From Pseudovibrio axinellae (GTDB lineage Bacteria > Pseudomonadota > Alphaproteobacteria > Rhizobiales > Stappiaceae): a DNA stretch of 64,000 nt. The position numbers were made by a program, and so were the translations under genes. This document shows positions 16,114 to 26,132 of the stretch, piece by piece. Within the stretch, counting starts at the first letter, position 1; every line of letters begins with the position of its first letter. The DNA lies in assembly GCF_900110875.1 (NCBI RefSeq), contig NZ_FOFM01000013.1, positions 1 through 64,000 on the forward strand, in the 5' to 3' direction. A model generated the notes under the pieces. It ran no database searches and was not told where the DNA came from. It was given only the letters and a program-made list of their open reading frames with translations.

Positions 16114-18516
16114 TTATATGGCTTTGATATAGCGGATCTTTCCGCCTGAGGATATCGTCTCAGCCGCTTGCATAATTGACTGTGTGTCGATTCCATAGTG
16201 CCGGTAAAGATCTGCAATGGTGCCTGTTTGGCCAAAATGCTCCACACCAAGAGTGCGGATTGTGTTGCCCTTGACCGCGCCCAGCCAAGCCAGAGTTGCC
16301 GGGTGCCCATCGAGCACGGTGATGAGCGAGCAGTTCTCTGGCACATCATTAAACAGACGTTCAATATGGCTTTGCGCATGGTGCGCCCCACGGTCGCGTG
16401 CGCGTTGTGCTGCCGTCCACCCCGCGTTCAGGCGGTCGGCTGATGTAATTGCCAGCAGGCCAATGTCCCGGCGGTCTTCTGCCATCAAGCCAACAGCGTT
16501 AATGGCCTCTGGTGCAACAGCCCCTGTGTAGGCAATAACGATTTGAGCATTGGGGCCGGGTTTGCGCAGCCAGTACGCACCATCAACAATGTCCTGCTCC
16601 TGCTCAGCTGTGAAGGTGCGCAAAGGTTGCTCAACCGGGCGGGTTGAAAGGCGCAGATATAAGGAACCGCCCGTCTGATCTCGCAGCCATGTACGTTCAT
16701 CAGGATCGCCCTCACCATCGCGCTGCATGTAATCAAACCCAAAGCGCATGATGATGGCCAACTCATCCACGAAGGCGGGCTCAAAGGCTGCCAGTCCGTC
16801 CTGCGCCATGCCCACCAGTGGTGTGCTGATGGATTGGTGCGCGCCTCCTTCCGGCGCGAGCGTAATGCCCGATGGGGTTGCCACCAACATAAAGCGCGCA
16901 TCCTGATAACAGGCGTAATTAAGCTGATCTGCAGCTCGCAAAATAAAGGGATCATAAACCGTGCCTATGGGCAGCAAGCGCTCTCCGTTGATGGAGTGCG
17001 AGAGCCCTAAAGCAGAGAGCATGAGGAAGAGATTGGATTCTGCAATTCCAAGCTCCAGATGCTGTCCACTGGGTGAGAACGACCATTTGTAGGTCGATGG
17101 AATGTGCTCTGATTTAAAAGTATCGGCAAGCTCTTCCTTGGCAAACAAACCACGTTGATTGACCCAGCCTCCCAAGTTGGTGGAGACGGTTACATCTGGT
17201 GCGGTGGTCACGATTTTTTTGGCCAACTCCCCATCAGCCTTGGAAATCTCGTGAAGGATCTGCCCAAAACCCATCTGTGTGGACAGGGATTTTTCTGCGC
17301 TAGCTGGTTGTGGTAAGCGCGCTGGCACTGGCACTGTATCGGCCTCGTACCGCCGTGCACCTTTGGCAAAGAAAGGGGCGGTAGCGACAAGCCGCTGCAA
17401 GCTTGCCGCGTCCTGTCCTGCACCCTCCCATTTGTCCCATTCATGGCCTTCCCGAATACCAAGCTCCTGGCGAAGGCCATCCATTTGCTTTGTGGTCATC
17501 AAGCCAGCATGGTTGTCTTTGTGGCCAGCCAATGGAAGGCCGAAGCCCTTTACTGTGTAACATAGGAACAAGGTGGGGCGGTCATGCGTTCCTGCCTCAT
17601 CAAAGGCGTTAATGAGGGAGGGAAGGTCATGCCCACCCAAGTTGCACATGAGTGCGGAAAGCTCATCATCGCTGCGGCGGTTAATCAGCTCACTTACATC
17701 ACCCTGATCACCCAGCTCATCCAGCAGGCGTTTGCGCCAAGCTGCACCGCCCTGATAGGCCAGTGCGCAATAAAGCTGGTTGGGGCAGCTATCAATCCAA
17801 CTGCGAAGTTTATCGCCGCCCGTTTCTTTAAAGGCAGCTTCTTGCAGGCTGCCGTATTTAAGGACAACAACATCCCACCCGAAACTGCGGAAAATGCTCT
17901 CAAACTTTTCCCAAAGCCCTTCACGGATCACAGCATCCAGTGACTGGCGATTGTAATCCACGATCCACCAGCAATTGCGAAGGCCGTGTTTCCAGCCTTC
18001 CAGCAATGCTTCGTAGATATTGCCTTCGTCCATCTCTGCATCACCAATGAGCGAGATCATCCGGCCTTCTGGCGCTTTGTTCAGCCAGCCATGGGCCGAC
18101 ACATAATCCTGCACCAGAGAGGAGAACAGGGTTTGGGCGACCCCGAGGCCGACGGAGCCGGTAGAGAAGTCAACGTCATCAATATCCTTGGTCCGTGACG
18201 GATAGGATTGTGCGCCGTGGAACCCGCGAAAATTTTGCAGCTTCTCTAGTGTTTGATTGCCAGCAAGATACTGAATAGCATGGAAGTTTGGCGCAGCATG
18301 GGGTTTAACGGCCACCCGGTCCTGAGGCCGCAGGGACTTAAAATAGAGCGCTGTCATTATGCTGCTTATGGAGGCACACGAGGCCTGGTGCCCACCTACC
18401 TTCACTTCGCCAGTTTGCGCGCTGCGCAGGTGGTTCGCGTTGTGAATGGTCCACGAAGCAAGCCACCTCACACGGCTTTCCAGTATAGCCAAAGCTTCCA
18501 ATGAAACTGCGCTCAT
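16114..18516 (-). CDS. AceE-like transketolase (thiamine-diphosphate enzyme)
   Basis: 800-aa ThDP enzyme with the domain order of homodimeric pyruvate dehydrogenase E1/transketolase. A ThDP/Mg motif begins GDAEMDEGNIYEAL (about 155-170) and ends near the VDYNRQSLD segment. A central pyrimidine-binding domain (SPSGQHLELGIAESN) and a C-terminal transketolase domain follow. The first motif has Ala where AceE has Gly (GDGEMDE). No lipoyl E2 or E3 gene is near, so it probably is not part of a classical pyruvate dehydrogenase complex. Cotranscription with a D-threonine-aldolase-type enzyme hints that an aldehyde or 2-oxo acid from that reaction is its substrate; this is inference. The ATG follows a GGGGAA ribosome-binding site, and 18517-18714 upstream probably holds the promoter. 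Confidence 0.8.
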   Translation of the reverse strand: MSAVSLEALAILESRVRWLASWTIHNANHLRSAQTGEVKVGGHQASCASISSIMTALYFKSLRPQDRVAVKPHAAPNFHAIQYLAGNQTLEKLQNFRGFHGAQSYPSRTKDIDDVDFSTGSVGLGVAQTLFSSLVQDYVSAHGWLNKAPEGRMISLIGDAEMDEGNIYEALLEGWKHGLRNCWWIVDYNRQSLDAVIREGLWEKFESIFRSFGWDVVVLKYGSLQEAAFKETGGDKLRSWIDSCPNQLYCALAYQGGAAWRKRLLDELGDQGDVSELINRRSDDELSALMCNLGGHDLPSLINAFDEAGTHDRPTLFLCYTVKGFGLPLAGHKDNHAGLMTTKQMDGLRQELGIREGHEWDKWEGAGQDAASLQRLVATAPFFAKGARRYEADTVPVPARLPQPASAEKSLSTQMGFGQILHEISKADGELAKKIVTTAPDVTVSTNLGGWVNQRGLFAKEELADTFKSEHIPSTYKWSFSPSGQHLELGIAESNLFLMLSALGLSHSINGERLLPIGTVYDPFILRAADQLNYACYQDARFMLVATPSGITLAPEGGAHQSISTPLVGMAQDGLAAFEPAFVDELAIIMRFGFDYMQRDGEGDPDERTWLRDQTGGSLYLRLSTRPVEQPLRTFTAEQEQDIVDGAYWLRKPGPNAQIVIAYTGAVAPEAINAVGLMAEDRRDIGLLAITSADRLNAGWTAAQRARDRGAHHAQSHIERLFNDVPENCSLITVLDGHPATLAWLGAVKGNTIRTLGVEHFGQTGTIADLYRHYGIDTQSIMQAAETISSGGKIRYIKAI

Positions 18517-18714
18517 AAAATTCCCCGTCGATTTCGTTAGTTTTCCTCACTCATTCGAGAAGGCTAACAGGTTATCTCAGGAATTAATGTCCCTAGCATA
18601 TTGATATATCTGTAGGAATAAGGAGATTTTTTGAGCTTATTTGCGAAATGAAGAAAAATACTTTCTGCTACCCCTTGGGCAACGCAGTTTTTGGCCGATC
18701 ATAGGGCTTTGACG

Positions 18715-19769
18715 TTACGCTTCGTCATTTGCATTGCTGGTGGCTTTCGTACCTCGCAACAGCATCGGCACGAGAATAGTCAAGAGCAGCAGACGAAACA
18801 CGTGGTGGGCGGCGACGAAGGTAGGATCGAGGCCGCTTTGGACAGCGATTGCTGCCATAGCCTCAACACCGCCTGGCGCAAAGGCAACAAACAGTAAACT
18901 CGGGTCCAGGCCTACGATTGGCATGACCAGAACCACGCCAAGAATTGCCATGCCCACTGTGATGAGTGTGACGAGCAGTCCCGCGCCAATGGATTTAAGA
19001 AACAGCTCCGCGCTAATGCCTTTGAAACGTGTTCCAATCAATGCCCCCATCACCAAAAATGCGCTGATCGTTGCCCACTCCGGCATCTTACCGGGTGTGA
19101 GTTCAGAGAGGTGCCCAAGGGAGGATACGAGCATTCCGCCAAGCAAGTAAGCAGCAGGCAGCTTCGCCTTTAAGAACACAAAGCCAATGAGGGCGGCACC
19201 GGATAAAAGATACAGCGCTGATAAGGCGGAGATATCGTGGGCTGGCAGGAAGGTCGCGCCGGTATCTACAAAAACAGCGTGACAAAAAGCGGAACGCAAA
19301 TGGTGAGGAACAAAACACGGGTGCTTTGGGCGAGGCCAATACGTGTCACATCAGCATTGCTGTCTGCTGCCATGCTGAGGATATAGCTCAGGTGACCGGG
19401 AGAGGACGCCAAGGAAGCGTTGTAGGCATCAAACCCGAAGAAGCGTACCAGTAATGCGCGGCTGAGGAGCATACTAACTATGAGGCTGACGCCAAGTGCA
19501 AAGAAGCTGGCAGGCCAGGCAAAGGCGGCATCTACGACGTCAGGAGTGACACCAGAACCGATGCTCACGCCCAAAACCACAAAGCACGAAGTTCTGAGCC
19601 AAAGCGGGATGGTAACGGGTGCGCCCATTAGTCCGCCAATGGAAACGGCAAGGGCTGAGCCGGTAAGGGGGGCTGCGGGGAAGCCTGCAAGAGTGAAAAG
19701 GCCTGCTCCGGCACTGGCAATAACGAGTGTTAATGCAAGCAGGGCGATATCATGACCATTTTTCATCAT
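18715..19769 (-). pseudogene. AbrB-type membrane protein (PF05145-like), frameshifted
   Basis: Two overlapping reading frames encode the halves of one membrane protein of about 350 aa, the usual length for AbrB-duplication proteins. The 5' half (19266-19769) ends abruptly after VPLFVTLFL. The 3' half continues in the next frame from VDTGATFLPAHD to the stop at 18715. The frames join if one base is added to the five-base A run at 19270-19274 (T run on the coding strand). Each half has about five membrane segments and the repeated PGHLSYI / PGGVEAMAAI type motif. It follows tctA by 26 bp and would be the last gene of the tricarboxylate transporter operon. A homopolymer sequencing error is as likely as a true mutation. 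Confidence 0.75.
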
Positions 19770-19795
19770 CTTACGAATTCCCCGCAGCGTGCTTA

Positions 19796-21313
19796 TTAAT
19801 CGCTTTCAGCTGCCTGTAGTTCCTTTTTGCGAACCAACCGTGCCCGGAAGGTTGGCAACGCCACCAAAATAACGGCCAGTGCCAGAAGACCCATTGTCAT
19901 GGGACGCTCCACAATAAACCTAATGCCATCATAAAGCTGCATGGACCGGGAGAAGTTGTCTTCAAGCATACTGCCCAAGATGAAGCCGATCAGCAGCGGG
20001 GCAAGTGGGTAATTGGCAAACCTGAGCAGCGTCGCGCAGACGCCAAAGCCAACAAGAATCAGCAGTTCAGTCGCGTTATTTTGTCCAATATATGCGCCCA
20101 TAAGCGTAAAGAACAAAATGAACGGGATGAGGTAGTTGCGCGGGACCGCCAGAATCTTGGCGATGTACGGGATCATTGGCAGGTTGAGGAACAACAAGAT
20201 CACATTGCCCACATACATGGAAATAATGACAGACCAGAAGATTTCAGGCTGATCAATCATCAAGCGCGGACCGGGCGAAACGTTCAGCGCAATCAAAGCT
20301 CCCAACAAAATTGCGGTTGTACCAGAGCCTGGAATACCGAGTGTCAGAAGCGGCACAAAAGAGCCGGTACAAGCAGCATTATTGGCAGATTCTGGCGCGG
20401 CAAGACCTTTGATTGATCCCTTGCCAAATTCAGCTTGCTCTTCTTTGCTGGCAAGGTTGCGCTCCACAGCATAGCCAAGGAAGGAGGCAATAGTTGCCCC
20501 TGCGCCGGGCAACACACCAATCAAGAACCCTTGAATGGACTGGCGACCAATAACGGGCGCGATTTTCTTAGCTTCAGCTTTGGTAATTCTCAGATCCTTG
20601 ATGTCGCCGCCGCTGCCGCCAGAGTTGGAGCGCGATGGGTCAAGCACAAGGAATAAGGCTTCTGGCAATGCAAACATAGCCATTGCAAGCGTAATGAACC
20701 CAAAGCCGGATTGCAGATCCAATATACCCATGGTGAAGCGAGGTTGGTTGAACAAGGCTCCTTCGCCGACAGTTGCCATCATAAGGCCAACGAGCGTCAT
20801 CAACAGCGCTTTGCCCACTTGTCCGCTGCCTGCAAAGGCTGCAATGGCAGAGAGCCCGACGACCATAAGCGCGAAGTATTCAGCAGAGTGGAAGAGCAAT
20901 GCTACAGATGCCAGTGCCGGTGCAAAGATCATCAGTAGGATTGCGCCGATGCTGCCCCCTGCAAATGAGGAAATCGCCGCCACGGTGAGGGCTTTGCCCG
21001 CCTTGCCTTGGCGTGCCATGGGATAGCCATCAAAACTGGTTGCGACAGTTGAGGCAACGCCCGGAGCGTTGATTAAGATGGAAGACGTGGACCCACCGAA
21101 GATCGCCCCGTAATACACACCAGCAAGTAGGATAAGAGCTGCCGATGGGTCGCCAATTGAAATGGCGACCGGGATCATGATCGCGATGATCGACATTGGG
21201 CCCAGACCGGGCAACATGCCGATGAATGTGCCAATCAAACAACCGCCGATGACCATCAACAGGTTGGAAATTGAGAAGGCCGTAGACAGACCAATCAGAA
21301 TGCCGTCAATCAT
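19796..21313 (-). CDS. tctA: tripartite tricarboxylate transporter, large permease TctA
   Basis: 505-aa permease with about 11-12 membrane segments. The family motif GxLPGLGP occurs as GMLPGLGPMS near residue 32 and again as GVLPGAGATIAS near residue 262, reflecting the internal duplication of TctA. It moves a carboxylate (citrate, tartrate or a relative) captured by TctC. Order on the minus strand is tctC, tctB, tctA, then the AbrB-type gene, all closely spaced. The divergent TctD/TctE system is the likely regulator. Confidence 0.92.
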   Translation of the reverse strand: MIDGILIGLSTAFSISNLLMVIGGCLIGTFIGMLPGLGPMSIIAIMIPVAISIGDPSAALILLAGVYYGAIFGGSTSSILINAPGVASTVATSFDGYPMARQGKAGKALTVAAISSFAGGSIGAILLMIFAPALASVALLFHSAEYFALMVVGLSAIAAFAGSGQVGKALLMTLVGLMMATVGEGALFNQPRFTMGILDLQSGFGFITLAMAMFALPEALFLVLDPSRSNSGGSGGDIKDLRITKAEAKKIAPVIGRQSIQGFLIGVLPGAGATIASFLGYAVERNLASKEEQAEFGKGSIKGLAAPESANNAACTGSFVPLLTLGIPGSGTTAILLGALIALNVSPGPRLMIDQPEIFWSVIISMYVGNVILLFLNLPMIPYIAKILAVPRNYLIPFILFFTLMGAYIGQNNATELLILVGFGVCATLLRFANYPLAPLLIGFILGSMLEDNFSRSMQLYDGIRFIVERPMTMGLLALAVILVALPTFRARLVRKKELQAAESD

Positions 21314-21322
21314 TTTGGCCCC

Positions 21323-21808
21323 CTAGCTGAGAAAGGTTGGAAGTGGGCTAAGGTAGATGCCCAGTGTTTGTTGAACCAGATACCAGACCACACCGGCAGC
21401 CAACGCTGCAACGGGGATGAGAATGACAAACCGGCGCTCGCCCAAAAGCGCAGCTCCAGCCACCAAAAAGACGACTGTCGACAACAGGAAGCCAGCGGGG
21501 CGCAGCATGAGGGCATAGGTTGCCATCAACACAAGCAGGAATATTGCCTGACCGATTTTGTATTCTTTGAGTCTGCGGTAATCGATTTCGCCGGTATCAT
21601 CGCCGGACGGCTTTTTCTCAATACCCAAAACAATTGCAAGGCTTGTGATGGCAGCCAAAACCGAAATGACTTTTGGAAACGTGCTCGGCCAGATTGGATT
21701 AAACCGCATAAACGGTGGCAAACCAGCGTCCATCATAAAAAAAGCGGTGTATCCATAGCTCAGGCTCACAGCCAGAATGACGAGTGCAATCCAACGATCC
21801 AGCGCCAT
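21323..21808 (-). CDS. tctB: tripartite tricarboxylate transporter, small permease TctB
   Basis: 161-aa membrane protein with four hydrophobic segments, the usual TctB pattern, including a Gly/Leu-rich last pair. The start at 21808 (MALDRWIAL) is preferred over the upstream ATG at 21859 because it has a GGAGGG Shine-Dalgarno four bases before it. It ends 9 bp before tctA. Confidence 0.85.
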   Translation of the reverse strand: MALDRWIALVILAVSLSYGYTAFFMMDAGLPPFMRFNPIWPSTFPKVISVLAAITSLAIVLGIEKKPSGDDTGEIDYRRLKEYKIGQAIFLLVLMATYALMLRPAGFLLSTVVFLVAGAALLGERRFVILIPVAALAAGVVWYLVQQTLGIYLSPLPTFLS

Positions 21809-21872
21809 GTTTCCCTCCATTGGGTTGGAAAAATGGATGCACCAAAGCGGCGCATCCACCTGTTTTTATGGA

Positions 21873-22856
21873 TTAAAGGAAGCCAAGCTTCTTCATGAGG
21901 TCGCCAATGACCTTTTCCTGTCCTTCAAGGAAGGTACGAAAATCATCACCAGAATTGTGGATGTTGACCCAGCCGTTACGCGCACGCACAGTTTCCCACT
22001 CTGGGGTGTCATACATCTTTGCAATTGCTTCTTGGTATGCGGTCAGCTTGTCTTGCGGCAGACCAGGTGCTGCAAAGAAACCACGCCAGTTTACGAAGGT
22101 GGTGTCGATGCCCTGTTCCTTCATGGTTTGCGCCTGGTTATAGGCTGCAACACGCTCATCAGCAGTGACACCAATGATCTTCACTTCGCCCGCGTTTGCT
22201 AAGTCAATCGCCTCAGAAAAGCCCGTAGAGAGAGCAGCAATTTCGCCTGAAAGAAGAGCGGCCATTGCTTTACCACCGGCATCATATGGAATGTATTTAA
22301 CCGCTGTTGCATCTTCTCCAGCAGCTTCCATCACCATTGCAGCAACAAGGTGATCCATACCCCCTGGAACAGATCCACCGCCAATAGCAGTGCCGCGTTT
22401 GTCAGCTTTGTAAGCCTCCAGTAGGTCTGCCATAGAATTGATCGGGCTGTCTTTACCAACCACAATTGCAGCATAGTCGCCGATGGTGCCAGAAACGAGT
22501 GTCAGGTCACGGAAGTTGTGCGGGAATACGCCGGTCAAAGAACGGATAACGATTGGTGTGGAGTTCACCATCAACGTTCCGTTCTGGCTTTCAGCATTCT
22601 CGATCAGGTAGCCGATGGCCTTACCGCCGCCGCCGCCAGACAGGTTTTCGAAAGAAGCTTTGCCCACCAGACCCGATTTGGTCAAGGCTTCACCGGTTCC
22701 GCGTGCGGTGCCGTCCCAGCCGCCACCAGCACCACCTGGAATGAGAAAGTGAATGCTCTCAACAACAGGTTCAGCAATTGAAGCTGTTGGCAAAGAAAAA
22801 GCCATAGCAGTAACTGCCGCAGCCGCGATCGCGCGGCGAGCCCGAATAAAACTCAT
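21873..22856 (-). CDS. tctC: tripartite tricarboxylate transporter substrate-binding protein TctC (Bug family)
   Basis: 327-aa periplasmic receptor with a signal peptide ending around residue 27 (ATAS-IAEP region) and the Bug-family signature IHFLIPGGAGGGWDGTARG. The start at 22856 is preceded by GGGAGGA, so the longer frame to 22898 is unlikely. It captures a carboxylate for TctAB. It is divergent from the response-regulator gene, with a 121-bp shared promoter region that should contain the TctD binding site. Confidence 0.9.
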   Translation of the reverse strand: MSFIRARRAIAAAAVTAMAFSLPTASIAEPVVESIHFLIPGGAGGGWDGTARGTGEALTKSGLVGKASFENLSGGGGGKAIGYLIENAESQNGTLMVNSTPIVIRSLTGVFPHNFRDLTLVSGTIGDYAAIVVGKDSPINSMADLLEAYKADKRGTAIGGGSVPGGMDHLVAAMVMEAAGEDATAVKYIPYDAGGKAMAALLSGEIAALSTGFSEAIDLANAGEVKIIGVTADERVAAYNQAQTMKEQGIDTTFVNWRGFFAAPGLPQDKLTAYQEAIAKMYDTPEWETVRARNGWVNIHNSGDDFRTFLEGQEKVIGDLMKKLGFL

Positions 22857-22977
22857 TATATGTCCTCCCAATTGACAGGGGCAGCATTTGTCGCCCATGA
22901 ATAGGTGAAACCACGCAAACCTGACACAAACCTGTCATATTTATTAAAAACATCCATCAAAAATGGGGGAGGCGTCC

Positions 22978-23643
22978 ATGAGGTATCTTCTTGTAGAAGA
23001 CAATGTAAAGTTGGCCGCTGCCATCATGGATCGCCTGACGATGGACGGTCATGTTGTTGATCATGCTGATAAAATAGGCGTTGCTGAAGACTTTGTTTCA
23101 ACCGCTGAGTACGACATGATTCTGCTGGACATCATGCTGCCTGATGGGGATGGGCGAGAATTTCTCAGTAATCATCGCAGCAGACAGGATGAAACACCTG
23201 TCATTGTTTTGACAGCGCGATCTGAGGTTTCTGACAGGGTAGGAGTGCTTGATCTGGGAGCAGATGACTATATCACCAAACCCTTCGACTTTTCTGAGTT
23301 AGAAGCACGGTGTCGGGCGGTATGGAGACGACAGTCGGGCGGAGTTACCAATGCAAAGCGGTTCGGCGATGTGATTTTTGACTCACTGGCCGGCACGCTG
23401 AATGTTGGCAGTCAGACCGTTAGCTTACGCAACAAAGAACTCCGGTTGCTGGAAATTTTCTTTGGCGCACCAGAAGTTATTTTTTCCAAAACAAAGCTCG
23501 TTGACCGGTTATTTCCCTATGATGAGGACGTCTCAGAAAACGCAATTGAAGTGTATGTTGGCCGGTTGCGCCGCCATATTGCCAGCTCATCCGTTCAGAT
23601 TATCACTGTGCGCGGATTGGGCTACCGGTTGAGCTTGGTATGA
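22978..23643 (+). CDS. tctD: OmpR-family response regulator, TctD-like
   Basis: 221-aa two-domain regulator. The receiver domain has its phosphoacceptor Asp in the DMILLDIMLPDGDG segment (about residue 51) and the KPFDFSELEAR switch region. The C-terminal winged helix ends ITVRGLGYRL, typical of OmpR/PhoB. The ATG at 22978 has GGGGGAGG just upstream, so it is chosen over the ATG at 22963. Divergence from tctCBA indicates that it activates that transporter in response to the carboxylate. Confidence 0.88.
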   Translation: MRYLLVEDNVKLAAAIMDRLTMDGHVVDHADKIGVAEDFVSTAEYDMILLDIMLPDGDGREFLSNHRSRQDETPVIVLTARSEVSDRVGVLDLGADDYITKPFDFSELEARCRAVWRRQSGGVTNAKRFGDVIFDSLAGTLNVGSQTVSLRNKELRLLEIFFGAPEVIFSKTKLVDRLFPYDEDVSENAIEVYVGRLRRHIASSSVQIITVRGLGYRLSLV

Positions 23644-25025
23644 CTGCCATTTCGAATGTATCGGGCTCGATCCGGCGGCGTTTGACGTTGCAATTGTTGG
23701 GCATTGCAGCGGTGCTTGCTGCCCTGCTTTTCATTATGGTTATGACCTTCGCAAAGCAGGTTGCGGAAGAGTCACAGGATAACATCCTCACCGCATCAGC
23801 AACATCCATTCTGGACAGCGCCGCTATTCAGGGCGGAGGGGTTACCGTCGATATTCCATACTCAGCTCTGTCAATGCTGGGGAATGTCAGTGATGACCGC
23901 GTGTTCTACCGCGTCACTGCAAACGGGAAATTTCTCACCGGATATAAGGGGCTTTCCGTTACAAAACCGGGCAGGAAGCAGGAAAGACACAGTTTCATGA
24001 CCTCCCATTACATGGGAGAAAGTATCCGAATGGTCTCCGCGACCCGGAGACTGTCTTACGCCAGCGGGCCCGTCGAAGTGACCGTTTCGGTTGCACAAAC
24101 GCTCAAACGGCAGACAGAGACGCTAGAGCGCATCTCCACCAGCGCGTTTTATCTCGGTTTTGGCTTTTTCATTGCAGCAGCTATTCTTGGCGTTTTATCA
24201 GTTCAATCTGCTGTTAAGCCTATTCAAATATTAGCAGATTCCGTCTCTCGGCGAGGCCCTCAAGACCTGCGTGCAGTGCAAGCCCCGGTCCCCGGCGAAA
24301 TGGCACCCCTTGTCGTTGCCCTGAACCGGTTTATGGAGCGGCTGAAGAAGTCTTTGACCCGCTCAGAAGAGTTTATTGCAGAAGCTGCGCATCGTGTGCG
24401 GACGCCGCTGGCCGTGCTTAGAACGCAAGCTGAAATTGCCCTGCGCCGCGTGGAGCGTCCTGAAAACAGGGCCTCTTTGAAAGAGATGATCCGCGCTATT
24501 GATGAAAGCTCACGTGCAGCAGGCCAACTGCTTGATCATGCAATGGTTTCCTTCCGCACGGACCATCTGGAGGTGACCAAAATTGACCTTTTGGAGCTTG
24601 GCAGAGAAACTCTTGAACGCCACCAGCCCCTAGCCGAAATGCAGGACAAAACGCTCATCATTGAAGGTGAAACGCCGCCGCCTGTTTCCGGAGATGCAAT
24701 CCTGATTCAAAATGCGCTGAGTAACATCATCGACAACGCCATCAAATATGCCCCCTTTGGTGAGGACATCAAGATAAGGATTGGCACAGAAGGACACTGG
24801 GTTGTCGTTTCCGTTTTTGATCAGGGTGAGGGGTTTAATGAAACCGATATCAAGCACTTAACAACACGGTTTTCGCGCGGCGGAAATGCAGAGAATACAA
24901 TTGGCTCAGGTCTTGGACTCACGATTGCCGAAGAGGTCGTGCAAGCTCACGGCGGATACCTTAAACTCTCCAACAGAAAAAATGTAACAGGCGCATGCGT
25001 ATCCTTCTACTTCCCACAATCCTGA
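23640..25025 (+). CDS. tctE: sensor histidine kinase, TctE-like
   Basis: 461-aa membrane kinase. It has a membrane segment at about residues 17-37, a periplasmic sensor domain, and a second membrane segment at about 165-185. The H-box is AEAAHRVRTPLAVLR (phospho-His near 250), followed by the N-box NIIDNAIKYAP, the G1 segment DQGEGF and the G2 segment GSGLGLTIAEE. The start overlaps the response-regulator stop (ATGA). The 3' end overlaps the following binding-protein gene by 31 bp. Confidence 0.9.
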   Translation: MTAISNVSGSIRRRLTLQLLGIAAVLAALLFIMVMTFAKQVAEESQDNILTASATSILDSAAIQGGGVTVDIPYSALSMLGNVSDDRVFYRVTANGKFLTGYKGLSVTKPGRKQERHSFMTSHYMGESIRMVSATRRLSYASGPVEVTVSVAQTLKRQTETLERISTSAFYLGFGFFIAAAILGVLSVQSAVKPIQILADSVSRRGPQDLRAVQAPVPGEMAPLVVALNRFMERLKKSLTRSEEFIAEAAHRVRTPLAVLRTQAEIALRRVERPENRASLKEMIRAIDESSRAAGQLLDHAMVSFRTDHLEVTKIDLLELGRETLERHQPLAEMQDKTLIIEGETPPPVSGDAILIQNALSNIIDNAIKYAPFGEDIKIRIGTEGHWVVVSVFDQGEGFNETDIKHLTTRFSRGGNAENTIGSGLGLTIAEEVVQAHGGYLKLSNRKNVTGACVSFYFPQS

Positions 25026-26032
25026 TTTCATTTGCACTCTGGCTGATGCCAGCTGTTGCCTATGAAATTGAACAGCATAAGCTTTTTCCAGCGTCTGCGG
25101 GAGGGGAAGGCCTTCGTATCATCTCCAATTCTGACAGCGACATCTTTTCGCCCTTGATTGAGGCATTCCAGCGCAAATACCCCACTGTTTCAGTTGATTA
25201 TACAGTTGTCAGCAGTACCGAACTAATGAGAGCAGTTTACGAGGAAAATGCAGCTTTCGATATCGCGATATCGTCAGCTATGGACCTCCAGGTCAAGCTT
25301 GCCAATGACGGCTACACCCGCCCGCACAACTCTGAGTTTTCTGAGCTTTTGCCGGATTGGGCGCGTTGGAGAAACCACGTTTTTGCGTTCACCCAAGAGC
25401 CTGCATCGGTCGTTTACTCAAAATCCGCGTTTGAAGGTTTGGAGATACCTACCTCTCGGCAAAGCCTTATCTCCATACTGCGAAACAATGGAAGCAGGTT
25501 TAAGAACAAAGTGGGGACCTATGACATTCGCCAAAGTGGACTGGGGTTCTTATTCGCAACGCAAGATGCCCGGAACTCGGATACTTTCTGGCGCCTGAAT
25601 GAAGTGATGGGAAGTTTGAATGCCAAGCTTTACTGTTGTTCTGCTGATATGATTTCGGGAATCACCACCGGAGAGCTTGCAGTGGCCTACAACGTGCTTG
25701 GCTCTTATGCACAGGCGCGGGCGGCAAAAGACCCGAACATCGGCATCTTAGCTCTGGAAGATTTCACGACTTTGATGCTGCGTTCCGCCATTATTCCAAC
25801 CACTGCCGAGAACCCTGACATAGCGGGCGCTTTCATCGACCACCTCATCACCGCGTCCTGGAGTGAGGAAGGGGCAGATTACTACCCATACCCCAAGCTC
25901 AACAGAGAACGGGCCTCGCAGAGGCTCTCCTTGCGAACAATCCGTCTTGGTCCCGGCCTGCTTGTCTATCTGGATAACCTGAAACGCTCCCAATTCCTGC
26001 AGGAATGGCAAAACGCGATCATTCAGCCGTAA
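24995..26032 (+). CDS. periplasmic ABC-type substrate-binding protein accessory to the two-component system
   Basis: 345-aa protein with a signal peptide (about residues 1-22, ending at AVA) and the fold of iron/thiamine-type binding proteins (IISNSDSDIFSPLIEAFQ near the N-terminus). No transporter permease or ATPase accompanies it. It begins inside the histidine-kinase gene, so the two are translationally coupled. The simplest reading is a periplasmic co-sensor that presents a ligand to the kinase rather than a transport component. This three-gene arrangement recurs in alphaproteobacteria as far as I recall. The ligand is unknown. Confidence 0.75.
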   Translation: MRILLLPTILISFALWLMPAVAYEIEQHKLFPASAGGEGLRIISNSDSDIFSPLIEAFQRKYPTVSVDYTVVSSTELMRAVYEENAAFDIAISSAMDLQVKLANDGYTRPHNSEFSELLPDWARWRNHVFAFTQEPASVVYSKSAFEGLEIPTSRQSLISILRNNGSRFKNKVGTYDIRQSGLGFLFATQDARNSDTFWRLNEVMGSLNAKLYCCSADMISGITTGELAVAYNVLGSYAQARAAKDPNIGILALEDFTTLMLRSAIIPTTAENPDIAGAFIDHLITASWSEEGADYYPYPKLNRERASQRLSLRTIRLGPGLLVYLDNLKRSQFLQEWQNAIIQP

Positions 26033-26132
26033 AAAACAGGAGGGTCTGTAAACGCATTTTGCGCCACAGCTTCTTGTTCGCCGCGGCACTCTCAATTAGA
26101 CAAAGGGACGTTTTATAAAAAGCCGACCCAAT

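Noticed and set aside
21578-21592. Third copy of the LacI operator (GGTAATCGATTTCG)
   Set aside because: Only the left half matches, and it lies inside tctB; a coding coincidence.
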